Source: an uncultured Bacillaceae bacterium
GTDB taxonomy: Bacteria > Bacillota > Bacilli > Bacillales > Caldibacillaceae
NCBI GenBank assembly: GCA_937934645.1
Contig: CALGYZ010000047.1
Location: 41,758 to 105,757 of the forward strand
Reading direction: 5' to 3'
DNA length: 64,000 nucleotides
The position numbers and the translations under genes were made by a program. Below are positions 33,342 to 41,474 of the stretch, piece by piece. Every line of letters starts with the position of its first letter. Within the stretch, counting starts at the first letter, position 1. The notes under the pieces are model-generated. The model had not been told where the DNA came from. It saw only the letters and a list, made by a program, of their open reading frames with translations, and did no database searches.

Positions 33342-34052
33342 GTGGGTCACGGAGAGCCGACAGGTGAAATCTTCGGTTTGACTTACAATTTATCCAATAT
33401 ACTGATGATCACGGTTTCCTGTGTTATCGTATTCCTTATTGCCGTACTGTGCACAAGGCGGTTACAAATGAAGCCGACAGGTGCCCAGAACTTCATGGAA
33501 TGGGTCGTCGATTTTGTCCGGGGGATTATCAACAGTACCCTCGACTGGAAAAACGGCGCCAGATTCCATTTGCTGGCTCTGACCTTGATTATGTATATTT
33601 TTGTGTCCAATATGTTGGGACTGCCGTTTGCCATTGTGGTTAATGACGATTTATGGTGGAAATCACCGACGGCGGATCCTGTTGTTACAATTACATTATC
33701 CGTCATGATTATCGCCATGTCCCACTATTACGGAGTGAAATTAAACGGAACAAAGAAATATTTGTTAGGCTTTACAAAACCGGTAAAATTCATGACACCG
33801 ATTAAATTAATTGAGGAATTTTCCAACACACTAACCCTCGGCTTGCGTCTTTACGGTAACATTTACGCAGGCGAAGTGCTTTTGACCCTGCTTATCGGAC
33901 TGGGTACAGGAGGTCTGATCGGTGGAATTTTTGCATTGCCGCTCACAATGGCATGGCAGGGATTCAGTATATTCATCGGTGCAATCCAAGCGTACATCTT
34001 TACTATGTTGTCAATGGTCTATATTTCCCAGAAAGTGAAAGTAGACCAATAA
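33342..34052 (+). CDS. atpB: ATP synthase Fo subunit a
   Basis: A 236-residue polytopic membrane protein. The conserved Arg of the proton channel lies in TLTLGLRLYGNIYAGEVLL. GTG 33342 is chosen because AGGTAGGTGA is correctly spaced and the N-terminus (MGHGEPTGEIFGLTYN) then matches family starts; an earlier in-frame GTG at 33333 overlaps the ribosome site and the atpI end. It forms the stationary half-channels beside the c-ring. Confidence 0.96.
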   Translation: MGHGEPTGEIFGLTYNLSNILMITVSCVIVFLIAVLCTRRLQMKPTGAQNFMEWVVDFVRGIINSTLDWKNGARFHLLALTLIMYIFVSNMLGLPFAIVVNDDLWWKSPTADPVVTITLSVMIIAMSHYYGVKLNGTKKYLLGFTKPVKFMTPIKLIEEFSNTLTLGLRLYGNIYAGEVLLTLLIGLGTGGLIGGIFALPLTMAWQGFSIFIGAIQAYIFTMLSMVYISQKVKVDQ

Positions 34053-34112
34053 TATAAAAGTTTATATGAAAAATAAAGATAATTCTACATAAATAAAGGA
34101 GGACGTTTAAGA

Positions 34113-34325
34113 ATGGGTGCATTAGCAGCAGCAATCGCAATTGGTTTAGGAGCATTAGGAGCAGGTATTGGTAACGGTATGATTGTTTCTAAAACAGTAG
34201 AAGGAATGGCACGTCAGCCTGAAACTGCAGGTCTGCTCCGTACGACAATGTTCATTGGCGTTGGTCTTGTTGAGGCTATTCCGATCATGGGTGTGGTTGT
34301 TGCCTTTATCGCATTGTTCCAGTAA
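34113..34325 (+). CDS. atpE: ATP synthase Fo subunit c
   Basis: A 70-residue two-helix hairpin. Helix 1 has the packing motif GLGALGAGIGNG, the polar loop is ARQPE, and helix 2 carries the ion-binding Glu54 in GVGLVEAIPIM. Without the extra Gln/Ser ligands of sodium types this indicates a proton enzyme. The strong AAAGGAGGACG site fits the need for many copies per complex. A hairpin follows at 34347. Confidence 0.98.
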   Translation: MGALAAAIAIGLGALGAGIGNGMIVSKTVEGMARQPETAGLLRTTMFIGVGLVEAIPIMGVVVAFIALFQ

Positions 34326-34346
34326 TAAGAAAAAACATCTTTTTTC

Positions 34347-34380
34347 AATGGCGGAGACGATCTGAAAGACCTTCGCCATT
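34347..34380 (+). other. Intercistronic hairpin between atpE and atpF
   Basis: AATGGCG (34347-34353) and CGCCATT (34374-34380) with a 20-base loop. There is no proper U run, so it is more likely a 3' stabiliser or processing hairpin for atpE mRNA than a terminator. Confidence 0.45.
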
Positions 34381-34468
34381 CCTTTATGTATCATTTTTGA
34401 TTTTAAACCCGAGTGGTTAATGGATAGATTTTTTTGATTGATTTGGCCGCCTGAAGGGAGTGAATCGC

Positions 34469-34978
34469 GTGGTAACAGAAGGTTTAGTTTTAGGTGCAGG
34501 TTTTCCGGTGATTGATGTCCTGTACCAATTAGTGGCATTCCTAATTTTGATGTGGTTATTGAAGAAGTATGCATGGGGTCCGTTAGTGAGAGTAATGAAA
34601 CAACGCGAGGACCACATTGCCGGTGAAATTGATGCGGCAGAAAAAGCAAAGAGAGAGGCAAACAAACTATTACAGGAACAACAAAAACTATTAAAAGAAG
34701 CGCGCCAGGAGTCACAGCAGTTTATTGAAAATGCGAAAAAACAAGGTGAAGCCCAGAAAGAGGAAATTATCCAAGCGGCAAAGCAAGAGGCAGAGCGCAT
34801 GAAAGAAGCTGCCCGGATGGAAATTCAGCAGGAAAAAGAGCAGGCTGTCGCCGCCTTGAAGGAACAAGTGGCTTCTCTTTCCGTCCTGATTGCCTCTAAA
34901 GTGATTGAGAAGGAATTAAGCGAAAAGGATCATAAGGCATTGATTGAAGAGACCATTAAAAAGGCAGGAGAAGAGTAA
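34469..34978 (+). CDS. atpF: ATP synthase Fo subunit b
   Basis: A 169-residue protein with one N-terminal membrane helix (about 14-34, VLYQLVAFLILMWLL) and a long charged coiled coil rich in Glu, Lys, Gln and Ala. It is the peripheral stalk that links subunit a to F1 through delta. GTG 34469 is chosen because AAGGGAG stands at proper distance; a GTG three codons upstream is too close. Its TAA overlaps the atpH ATG. Confidence 0.95.
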   Translation: MVTEGLVLGAGFPVIDVLYQLVAFLILMWLLKKYAWGPLVRVMKQREDHIAGEIDAAEKAKREANKLLQEQQKLLKEARQESQQFIENAKKQGEAQKEEIIQAAKQEAERMKEAARMEIQQEKEQAVAALKEQVASLSVLIASKVIEKELSEKDHKALIEETIKKAGEE

Positions 34979-35514
34979 TGAGCCAAACGATCATCGGGAG
35001 CAAGTATGCGTCTGCTCTTTTCCAATTAGCTGTAGAGAAAAATGAACTTGACCGGATTGAAAAAGAATTGAAGGTTTTAAAACAAGTTCTGCAATCGGAA
35101 AAGATGCTTTTTCCGTTTTTAAAGTCTCCCCGGATTGAATTTGAAGAGAAAAAGAAAACTTTAAAGAAAGCCTTTGCCGGTTTTTCGCAATATATATTAA
35201 ACACTTTACTTTTGCTGACCGAACGGCACCGGACAGATCATATCCTGCCGATGATCGACGCATTTACCGTTCTGTCCAATGAACATAAAGGTATTGCGGT
35301 GGCGAAAGTTGAATCTGTCCGCGCCTTGACTGAAGAAGAAAAATCAGTGATTTCTTCAGTTTTTGCCAAAAAGGTAAACAAGAAATCTTTGGAAATAGAA
35401 AATGTAGTGAACGGTGACTTGCTCGGTGGTTTGAAAATCCAAATCGGAAACCGGATTTTTGACGGAAGTTTGCGTGGCAAACTGGATGACCTCAAACGCG
35501 AACTACTGGCTTAA
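34978..35514 (+). CDS. atpH: ATP synthase F1 subunit delta
   Basis: A 178-residue protein with the OSCP/delta fold: N-terminal six-helix domain (ASALFQLAVEKNELDRIEKEL) and the C-terminal signature GDLLGGLKIQIGNRIFDGSLRGKLDDL. It caps F1 and binds the b stalk. ATG 34978 shares one base with the atpF stop, which indicates coupled translation. Confidence 0.96.
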   Translation: MSQTIIGSKYASALFQLAVEKNELDRIEKELKVLKQVLQSEKMLFPFLKSPRIEFEEKKKTLKKAFAGFSQYILNTLLLLTERHRTDHILPMIDAFTVLSNEHKGIAVAKVESVRALTEEEKSVISSVFAKKVNKKSLEIENVVNGDLLGGLKIQIGNRIFDGSLRGKLDDLKRELLA

Positions 35515-35537
35515 ACGTATTGTAAGGGGTGAAATGA

Positions 35538-37052
35538 ATGAGCATTAAGGCTGAGGAAATCAGTACGCTGTTAAAGCAGCAAATAGAGAATTATGAAGCT
35601 GAAATGAAAGTGGCCGATGTCGGTACTGTCATCGAAGTCGGTGATGGAATCGCACGGGTCCACGGCTTGGATAATGTAATGAGCGGAGAACTTGTGGAGT
35701 TTTCCAACGGCGTCATGGGTATGGCCCAAAACCTGGAACAAAATAACGTTGGTATCATCATCATGGGCCCGTACCTCGATATCCGTGAAGGTGATGAAGT
35801 ACGCCGTACGGGACGGATCATGGAAGTACCCGTCGGGGAAGAGTTAATCGGACGTGTAGTCAACCCGCTCGGGCAACCGGTTGACGGTCTGGGACCGATT
35901 AAAACAACGAAAACCCGTCCGATTGAGAGTCCTGCACCGGGAGTAATGGACAGAAAATCTGTTCATGAGCCTTTGCAAACAGGAATTAAGGCAATTGACG
36001 CTCTCGTGCCCATCGGACGCGGACAACGGGAATTAATTATCGGTGACCGTCAGACAGGTAAAACGAGTATTGCAATCGATACGATCATTAACCAGAAAGA
36101 TCAGGACATGATCTGTATTTATGTCGCTATCGGACAAAAAGAATCCACTGTCCGTGCAACCGTTGAAACATTCCGTAAACACGGCGCATTGGACTATACA
36201 ATTGTTGTTACCGCTTCTGCATCTGAACCGGCACCGTTGTTATATTTAGCACCGTATGCCGGCGTTACAATGGGAGAAGAGTTTATGTACAACGGTAAAC
36301 ATGTGCTTGTTGTTTATGACGACCTGTCCAAACAAGCTGCGGCTTACCGTGAACTTTCCTTGTTATTACGCCGTCCTCCTGGCCGTGAAGCATATCCGGG
36401 TGACGTATTCTATCTGCATTCCCGTTTGCTTGAGCGTGCTGCCAAGTTAAGTGACGAAAACGGCGGCGGATCGTTGACGGCATTACCGTTTGTTGAGACA
36501 CAAGCCGGAGATATTTCTGCATATATTCCGACAAACGTAATTTCAATTACGGACGGACAAATATTCTTGCAATCCGACCTGTTCTTCTCAGGTGTACGTC
36601 CGGCTATTAACGCTGGTTTGTCAGTTTCCCGAGTAGGGGGAGCCGCACAAATCAAAGCAATGAAAAAAGTTGCAGGTACACTGCGTCTCGACCTGGCTTC
36701 ATATCGTGAGCTCGAAGCATTTGCCCAATTCGGCTCCGACCTTGACGAAGCAACCCAGGCAAAGCTGGCCCGGGGTGTCCGTACGGTAGAAGTATTGAAA
36801 CAGGACTTGAACAAACCGATTCCAGTTGAAAAACAAGTCATGATTTTATATGCATTAACCCGCGGATTCCTGGATGATATTCCGGTCGAAGACATCCGCC
36901 GCTTTGAAAAAGAACTATACATCTGGATTGACCAAAATAAACCGGCTGTTGTCGACCATATTAAAACAACCGGTGAACTTCCGGCGGATGAGGATATGGA
37001 GAAAACAATTAACGAATTCAAGAAGACATTTGTTACATCCGAAACAAAATAA
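35538..37052 (+). CDS. atpA: ATP synthase F1 subunit alpha
   Basis: A 504-residue subunit with an N-terminal beta-barrel (VIEVGDGIARVHGLDN), the nucleotide-binding domain with P-loop GDRQTGKTS and the C-terminal helical bundle. It holds the non-catalytic nucleotide sites and supplies the arginine finger within the SVSRVGGAAQ block. ATG 35538 follows AAGGGGTG. Confidence 0.98.
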   Translation: MSIKAEEISTLLKQQIENYEAEMKVADVGTVIEVGDGIARVHGLDNVMSGELVEFSNGVMGMAQNLEQNNVGIIIMGPYLDIREGDEVRRTGRIMEVPVGEELIGRVVNPLGQPVDGLGPIKTTKTRPIESPAPGVMDRKSVHEPLQTGIKAIDALVPIGRGQRELIIGDRQTGKTSIAIDTIINQKDQDMICIYVAIGQKESTVRATVETFRKHGALDYTIVVTASASEPAPLLYLAPYAGVTMGEEFMYNGKHVLVVYDDLSKQAAAYRELSLLLRRPPGREAYPGDVFYLHSRLLERAAKLSDENGGGSLTALPFVETQAGDISAYIPTNVISITDGQIFLQSDLFFSGVRPAINAGLSVSRVGGAAQIKAMKKVAGTLRLDLASYRELEAFAQFGSDLDEATQAKLARGVRTVEVLKQDLNKPIPVEKQVMILYALTRGFLDDIPVEDIRRFEKELYIWIDQNKPAVVDHIKTTGELPADEDMEKTINEFKKTFVTSETK

Positions 37053-37121
37053 ACCAAAGTTTACAAAAGCAGTGTATAAATCCCGAATCCCCAATTTTTT
37101 AACAGAAGGTGGTGAGTGCGG

Positions 37122-37985
37122 GTGTCAGGTGGTTTAAGGGAAATAAAGCAGCGGATCAATTCAACGAAAAAGACCAGCCAGATCACAAAAGCCATGGAAA
37201 TGGTTTCCACAGCCAAATTAAACAAATCCGAGCAAAGTGCCCGTTCTTTCCGGCCGTACATGGACAAAATGATTGAGGTTGTCGGAAACATAGCCAACGG
37301 ATCCGTTGATGTGGAACATCCGATGCTGACGAAACGTTCCGTCATCAAGAAAGCCGGCTATATTGTCATTACCGGCGACCGCGGGCTGGTCGGCCCTTAC
37401 AACAGCAACGTGATCAGGAAGTTTAACCAGGTTGTCCAGGAACGCCATAAATCGAAGGATGAGTACGGTATTATTTCTATCGGACGGATGGGCCGGGACT
37501 ACTTCCGCAAACAAGGGGAAAACATTCTTCTTGAAATTACCGGGCTGCATGACCATCCGAAGTTCAGTGAAATTCAAAATATCACGCGTCAGACCGTTGA
37601 AATGTTTTCCGACGGTACATATGACGAGTTATATATCATTTATACCCATTTTGTAACGGTATTGCAGCACCGGGTGGAAGTGAAGAAAATACTTCCGTTG
37701 TCAGACATTAAACCGTCAGCACGGCAAACGGTTTATGAATTTGAACCGAATGCGGAAGAAATCCTGGATACTCTGTTGCCGCAGTTTGCAGAAAGTTTAA
37801 TTTTCGGTGCGTTACTTGAGAGCAAGGCAAGTGAACATGCTTCAAGTATGACAGCGATGAAGAACGCGACAGACAACGCACTGGAATTGATCGATACATT
37901 GACCTTGAGTTACAACAGAGCCCGTCAAGCACAAATTACTCAGGAAATTACGGAAATTGTCAGCGGTGCAGCGGCACTTGAATAG
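37122..37985 (+). CDS. atpG: ATP synthase F1 subunit gamma
   Basis: A 287-residue rotor subunit with N- and C-terminal helices that form the central coiled coil (LREIKQRINSTKKTSQITKAMEMV and ATDNALELIDTLTLSYNRARQAQITQEI-type). GTG 37122 gives the B. subtilis length; GTG 37116 two codons earlier is possible, and AAGGTGG serves either. It converts c-ring rotation to conformational change in alpha-beta. Confidence 0.96.
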   Translation: MSGGLREIKQRINSTKKTSQITKAMEMVSTAKLNKSEQSARSFRPYMDKMIEVVGNIANGSVDVEHPMLTKRSVIKKAGYIVITGDRGLVGPYNSNVIRKFNQVVQERHKSKDEYGIISIGRMGRDYFRKQGENILLEITGLHDHPKFSEIQNITRQTVEMFSDGTYDELYIIYTHFVTVLQHRVEVKKILPLSDIKPSARQTVYEFEPNAEEILDTLLPQFAESLIFGALLESKASEHASSMTAMKNATDNALELIDTLTLSYNRARQAQITQEITEIVSGAAALE

Positions 37986-38042
37986 ATCCATATGTACGTG
38001 CGTATGCTGTCGGACATTATAATCAAGTCAGGAGGGAAACAC

Positions 38043-39464
38043 ATGAATAAGGGGAGGATCATCCAGGTTATGGGCCCTGTCGTTGACGTAAAGTTTGAAG
38101 ACGGGGAACTGCCAGGCATCTATAATGCTTTACGTGTTCAACACAAGGCCCGTAACGAAAATGAGGTCGATATTGATTTAACATTGGAAGTCGCCTTGCA
38201 CTTAGGCGATGATACAGTCCGTACCATTGCCATGGCATCGACGGACGGACTGGTACGGGGAATGGAAGTAGTCGATACAGGAGGCCCGATTTCAGTTCCT
38301 GTTGGAAAAGAGACATTGGGACGGGTATTTAATGTTTTAGGAGAACCGATCGATAAGAAAGATCCGGTAGAGGAGGAAGTCCGTAGAGATCCGATCCACC
38401 GTCCGGCACCGAAGTTTGAAGATTTATCCACGAAAGTTGAAATTCTGGAAACGGGAATCAAAGTTGTTGACTTGCTTGCACCGTATATTAAAGGCGGAAA
38501 AATCGGATTGTTCGGCGGTGCAGGAGTTGGAAAAACAGTTTTAATCCAGGAGCTCATCAATAACATTGCTCAAGAGCACGGTGGTATTTCCGTTTTCGCA
38601 GGTGTCGGTGAGCGGACCCGTGAAGGAAACGACCTATATTTTGAAATGAAAGATGCCGGCGTTATTGACAAAACGGCGATGGTATTCGGCCAAATGAACG
38701 AGCCCCCGGGTGCCCGTATGCGTGTTGCATTAACCGGACTGACAATGGCGGAATATTTCCGGGATGAAGAAGGACAGGACGTTCTCCTCTTTATCGACAA
38801 CATCTTCCGGTTTACACAAGCCGGTTCGGAAGTATCCGCACTGTTGGGCCGTATGCCGTCAGCGGTTGGATATCAGCCGACGCTTGCTACTGAAATGGGT
38901 CAGTTGCAAGAGCGGATTACATCTACAAATAAAGGCTCCATTACATCCATTCAAGCGATTTATGTGCCTGCAGACGACTATACTGACCCGGCACCGGCAA
39001 CAACATTCGCGCACTTGGATGCAACGACAAACTTGGAGCGTAAACTGGCTGAAATGGGTATTTACCCGGCTGTTGACCCGCTTGCATCTACTTCACGTGC
39101 CCTGGCACCTGAAATTGTCGGTGAAGAACATTACAATGTAGCGCGTGAAGTACAGTCCACACTGCAACGTTACAGAGAGTTGCAAGATATTATCGCTATT
39201 CTCGGTATGGACGAACTGAGCGATGAAGACAAGCTGGTTGTACACCGCGCCCGCCGGATCCAGTTCTTCCTGTCACAGAACTTCCACGTCGCAGAACAAT
39301 TTACCGGACAACCCGGATCTTACGTACCGATTAAAGAAACTGTACGTGGATTTAAAGAGATTCTGGAAGGAAAATGGGACCATCTGCCTGAAGAAGCGTT
39401 CCGTCTCGTCGGAACAATTGATGATGCGGTTGAAAAGGCGAAAAAAATGGGCGTAGACGTTTAA
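38043..39464 (+). CDS. atpD: ATP synthase F1 subunit beta
   Basis: A 473-residue catalytic subunit with P-loop GGAGVGKTVL, the catalytic Glu region GVGERTREGNDLY, the DELSEED-loop region ending DELSDEDKL and ALLGRMPSAVGYQP. ATG 38043 is chosen for the AGGAGGG site; 17 codons further upstream in frame are spurious. It forms the three catalytic sites with alpha. Confidence 0.98.
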   Translation: MNKGRIIQVMGPVVDVKFEDGELPGIYNALRVQHKARNENEVDIDLTLEVALHLGDDTVRTIAMASTDGLVRGMEVVDTGGPISVPVGKETLGRVFNVLGEPIDKKDPVEEEVRRDPIHRPAPKFEDLSTKVEILETGIKVVDLLAPYIKGGKIGLFGGAGVGKTVLIQELINNIAQEHGGISVFAGVGERTREGNDLYFEMKDAGVIDKTAMVFGQMNEPPGARMRVALTGLTMAEYFRDEEGQDVLLFIDNIFRFTQAGSEVSALLGRMPSAVGYQPTLATEMGQLQERITSTNKGSITSIQAIYVPADDYTDPAPATTFAHLDATTNLERKLAEMGIYPAVDPLASTSRALAPEIVGEEHYNVAREVQSTLQRYRELQDIIAILGMDELSDEDKLVVHRARRIQFFLSQNFHVAEQFTGQPGSYVPIKETVRGFKEILEGKWDHLPEEAFRLVGTIDDAVEKAKKMGVDV

Positions 39465-39488
39465 TTCGGACACACAAGGAGGAAAAAA

Positions 39489-39899
39489 ATGAAAACAGTA
39501 GCTGTAAGTATCGTAACTCCTGATGGTCCAGTCTATGACGGGGAAGTAGAAATGGTTAGCACAAAATCAACCAGCGGTGAGCTGGGGGTTTTACCGGGCC
39601 ACATACCGATGGTGGCCCCCCTGGATATTTGTGCAGTTCGCCTGAAAAAAAATAACCAAACACAACTCGTTGCGGTCAGCGGGGGCTTCCTTGAAGTCCG
39701 TCCGGATAAAGTGACCATATTGGCTCAGGCAGCTGAAAAAGCGGAAGATATCGACGTAGAACGGGCGCTTCGTGCAAAACAGCGTGCTGAAGAACGGCTG
39801 AGAATGAAGGAGAAAAAACAGGCTAATGTTGATTTTAAACGTGCAGAGCTTGCGCTGAGACGGGCCATTAACCGGATTAATGTCGCAAAGCATAAATAA
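39489..39899 (+). CDS. atpC: ATP synthase F1 subunit epsilon
   Basis: A 136-residue protein: N-terminal beta sandwich (VSIVTPDGPVYDGEVEMV, GELGVLPGHIPMVAPL) and two C-terminal helices rich in Arg, Lys and Ala (about 88-136) that can extend to block rotation and inhibit ATP hydrolysis. ATG 39489 follows AAGGAGGAAAA. Last gene of the operon, followed by a strong terminator. Confidence 0.97.
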   Translation: MKTVAVSIVTPDGPVYDGEVEMVSTKSTSGELGVLPGHIPMVAPLDICAVRLKKNNQTQLVAVSGGFLEVRPDKVTILAQAAEKAEDIDVERALRAKQRAEERLRMKEKKQANVDFKRAELALRRAINRINVAKHK

Positions 39900-39902
39900 A
39901 TA

Positions 39903-39943
39903 ATATCCTCTTAGCATAGCGGAAATGCTAAGAGGATTTTTTA
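39903..39943 (+). terminator. Terminator of the atp operon
   Basis: ATCCTCTTAGCAT and ATGCTAAGAGGAT form a 13-bp stem with a short loop, followed by TTTTT. Confidence 0.92.
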
Positions 39944-40024
39944 TGAACCGGAGGTCCGGATCATAGAGCCGGATGCTATAATTTCCGCATGGTGTTGTTT
40001 TCCTCAAACTCCTCTTTTTCAAAG

Positions 40025-40140
40025 TTATCCGCATTGAATTGTGTATATCCTGTAAACAGCTTGTGGAAATGTGGGTAAATTTGTTAATAATGTGGATAAA
40101 CTTGTGGAAATGGTGGATAAATATCCTTTTTTTGTGGAAA
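40025..40140. other. Second DnaA-box-like cluster, between atpC and ywzB
   Basis: TGTGGATAA (40091-40099) is a perfect box. One-mismatch boxes stand at 40025 (TTATCCGCA), 40070 (TGTGGGTAA) and 40112 (GGTGGATAA), with weaker TGTGGAAA words at 40062, 40103 and 40133. The spacing is about 21 bases for three of them. Confidence 0.5.
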
Positions 40141-40300
40141 ACTAAACAAATTACCGATAAAAGAGCGCATGATATAAAAGTTCCCGGGAAAGAGAGTGAA
40201 CACTCAAAAATATAAAAATTGCAAGATTTACCGCTTCTGTAAAAAAATTTATACAAATAAATGAACTTTCTCTGGGAGACATTTCATATTTATTTTACTG

Positions 40301-40328
40301 TGGTAAAATATAAGGGAAAGCGCTTTCG
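40301..40328 (+). promoter_or_regulatory. ywzB promoter with CcpA cre-like site
   Basis: TGGTAAAAT (40301-40309) is an extended -10. GGAAAGCGCTTTCG (40315-40328) matches the cre core (GNAARCGNWWWC) with only the outermost base on each side deviating, and lies at the expected start site, a position for repression. Confidence 0.5.
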
Positions 40329-40363
40329 TTTCCTGCGGGACTGCGCCGGAAGGGAGAAATGAG

Positions 40364-40603
40364 ATGTTGTCAAATTTAGGGTACTTCAGTATATTCAGTA
40401 TCATTACTCATCTCGTTTTCATCGGCTTGGCATGGTGGGCTTTACAAGCTCTAAACATTGAAAAAGTGATCAGAAAGAACCGGGTCGCCCAGGCGAGAAT
40501 GCTGTATATATTATTGGCTATTGCCATCGGCTCTATTATTGCCAATTTTTTTCTTGATTATTTAATATGGTCCAGACAAATCATGTATATATTTGACTCG
40601 TAA
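40364..40603 (+). CDS. ywzB: DUF1146 membrane protein (YwzB)
   Basis: A 79-residue protein with two hydrophobic segments (about 7-27 and 45-68) separated by a basic patch (KVIRKNRVAQAR), matching the DUF1146 family. Function is unknown. In B. subtilis it likewise lies between atpC and ywmB-murAA-spoIID. ATG 40364 follows GAAGGGAGAA. A cre-like element overlaps its probable start site. Confidence 0.85.
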   Translation: MLSNLGYFSIFSIITHLVFIGLAWWALQALNIEKVIRKNRVAQARMLYILLAIAIGSIIANFFLDYLIWSRQIMYIFDS

Positions 40604-40700
40604 TGTCGAAAAAAGTCGGCAGCAGGTGAATAGTGACGACATTTACCATGTATGACTTCCTCTCTTTAAACCAACAATTGTAATAAAGGGGAGAGGAGTC

Positions 40701-41441
40701 ATGGATAAAATGCCGGCGATTCAAACAACAGTATATACGCTATTTTTCGTTTTTATTCTTATATTATCTGGTAAGTATTTCACAGTGACAAATGAGCCGG
40801 ACCTGAATAAAATGGTGGATATAATTAACGAAGAAAACGGCAAAGTGACCGAATGGACCTTTTTGGCCAGAGAACAAATACAAGAGCAGGATCTTAACGG
40901 CCTATTTTATGAATGGACTGGAAAATTTCCCGAATTTACGTGGAAAGACCATTCTGATGACCTTCATATCCGTTATACCGGAACATTAACAAACGAAAGC
41001 CTTCATATAAAAGAAACCATACAAATTGTATTAGACCCCGAACATTCCAACACCCATGGTTTTATCCTCTACGAAATAAACGGTACACATTGGAATGAAA
41101 ACATCAGCCAATTTATTCATGACAAAAAAGCTCACTTTTTGCCAGAAATTTTTCATCGTAGACCTGCGTTTTTTTCTTGTATTAAAGGTGAGTTCGATGG
41201 TATGATGGATACGTCTTTGTTTAAAAAAACAGAACAAATAAATAAACAATTCCAAGGAAAAATTGTTGAAAAACTGTCAGAGGAAAACTTTACATCTTTT
41301 ACAGTAAAAAGTCCTTTTTTCTCAAACGAAATCAAATCAGAAAATGGAACGTTTAATTTGCAAATTTCTTTAAGAAATACGGAGGGCAATCATCCAACGA
41401 TTTTCGTCATTGGAACACCTATCTTAACTAATGAATATTAA
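40701..41441 (+). CDS. ywmB: YwmB-like TATA-box-binding-fold protein
   Basis: A 246-residue protein with an N-terminal hydrophobic segment (YTLFFVFILILSGKYF) that is a signal or anchor. The remainder is an alpha/beta extracytoplasmic domain. Its place before murAA and spoIID and its overall pattern match YwmB. The family has a TATA-binding-like fold but no known function; context suggests envelope or sporulation. Base composition is AT-richer than neighbours. ATG 40701 follows GGGGAGAGGAG. Confidence 0.75.
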   Translation: MDKMPAIQTTVYTLFFVFILILSGKYFTVTNEPDLNKMVDIINEENGKVTEWTFLAREQIQEQDLNGLFYEWTGKFPEFTWKDHSDDLHIRYTGTLTNESLHIKETIQIVLDPEHSNTHGFILYEINGTHWNENISQFIHDKKAHFLPEIFHRRPAFFSCIKGEFDGMMDTSLFKKTEQINKQFQGKIVEKLSEENFTSFTVKSPFFSNEIKSENGTFNLQISLRNTEGNHPTIFVIGTPILTNEY

Positions 41442-41474
41442 TATAACAGATATTGGACGCGGAGGGGAATACAT

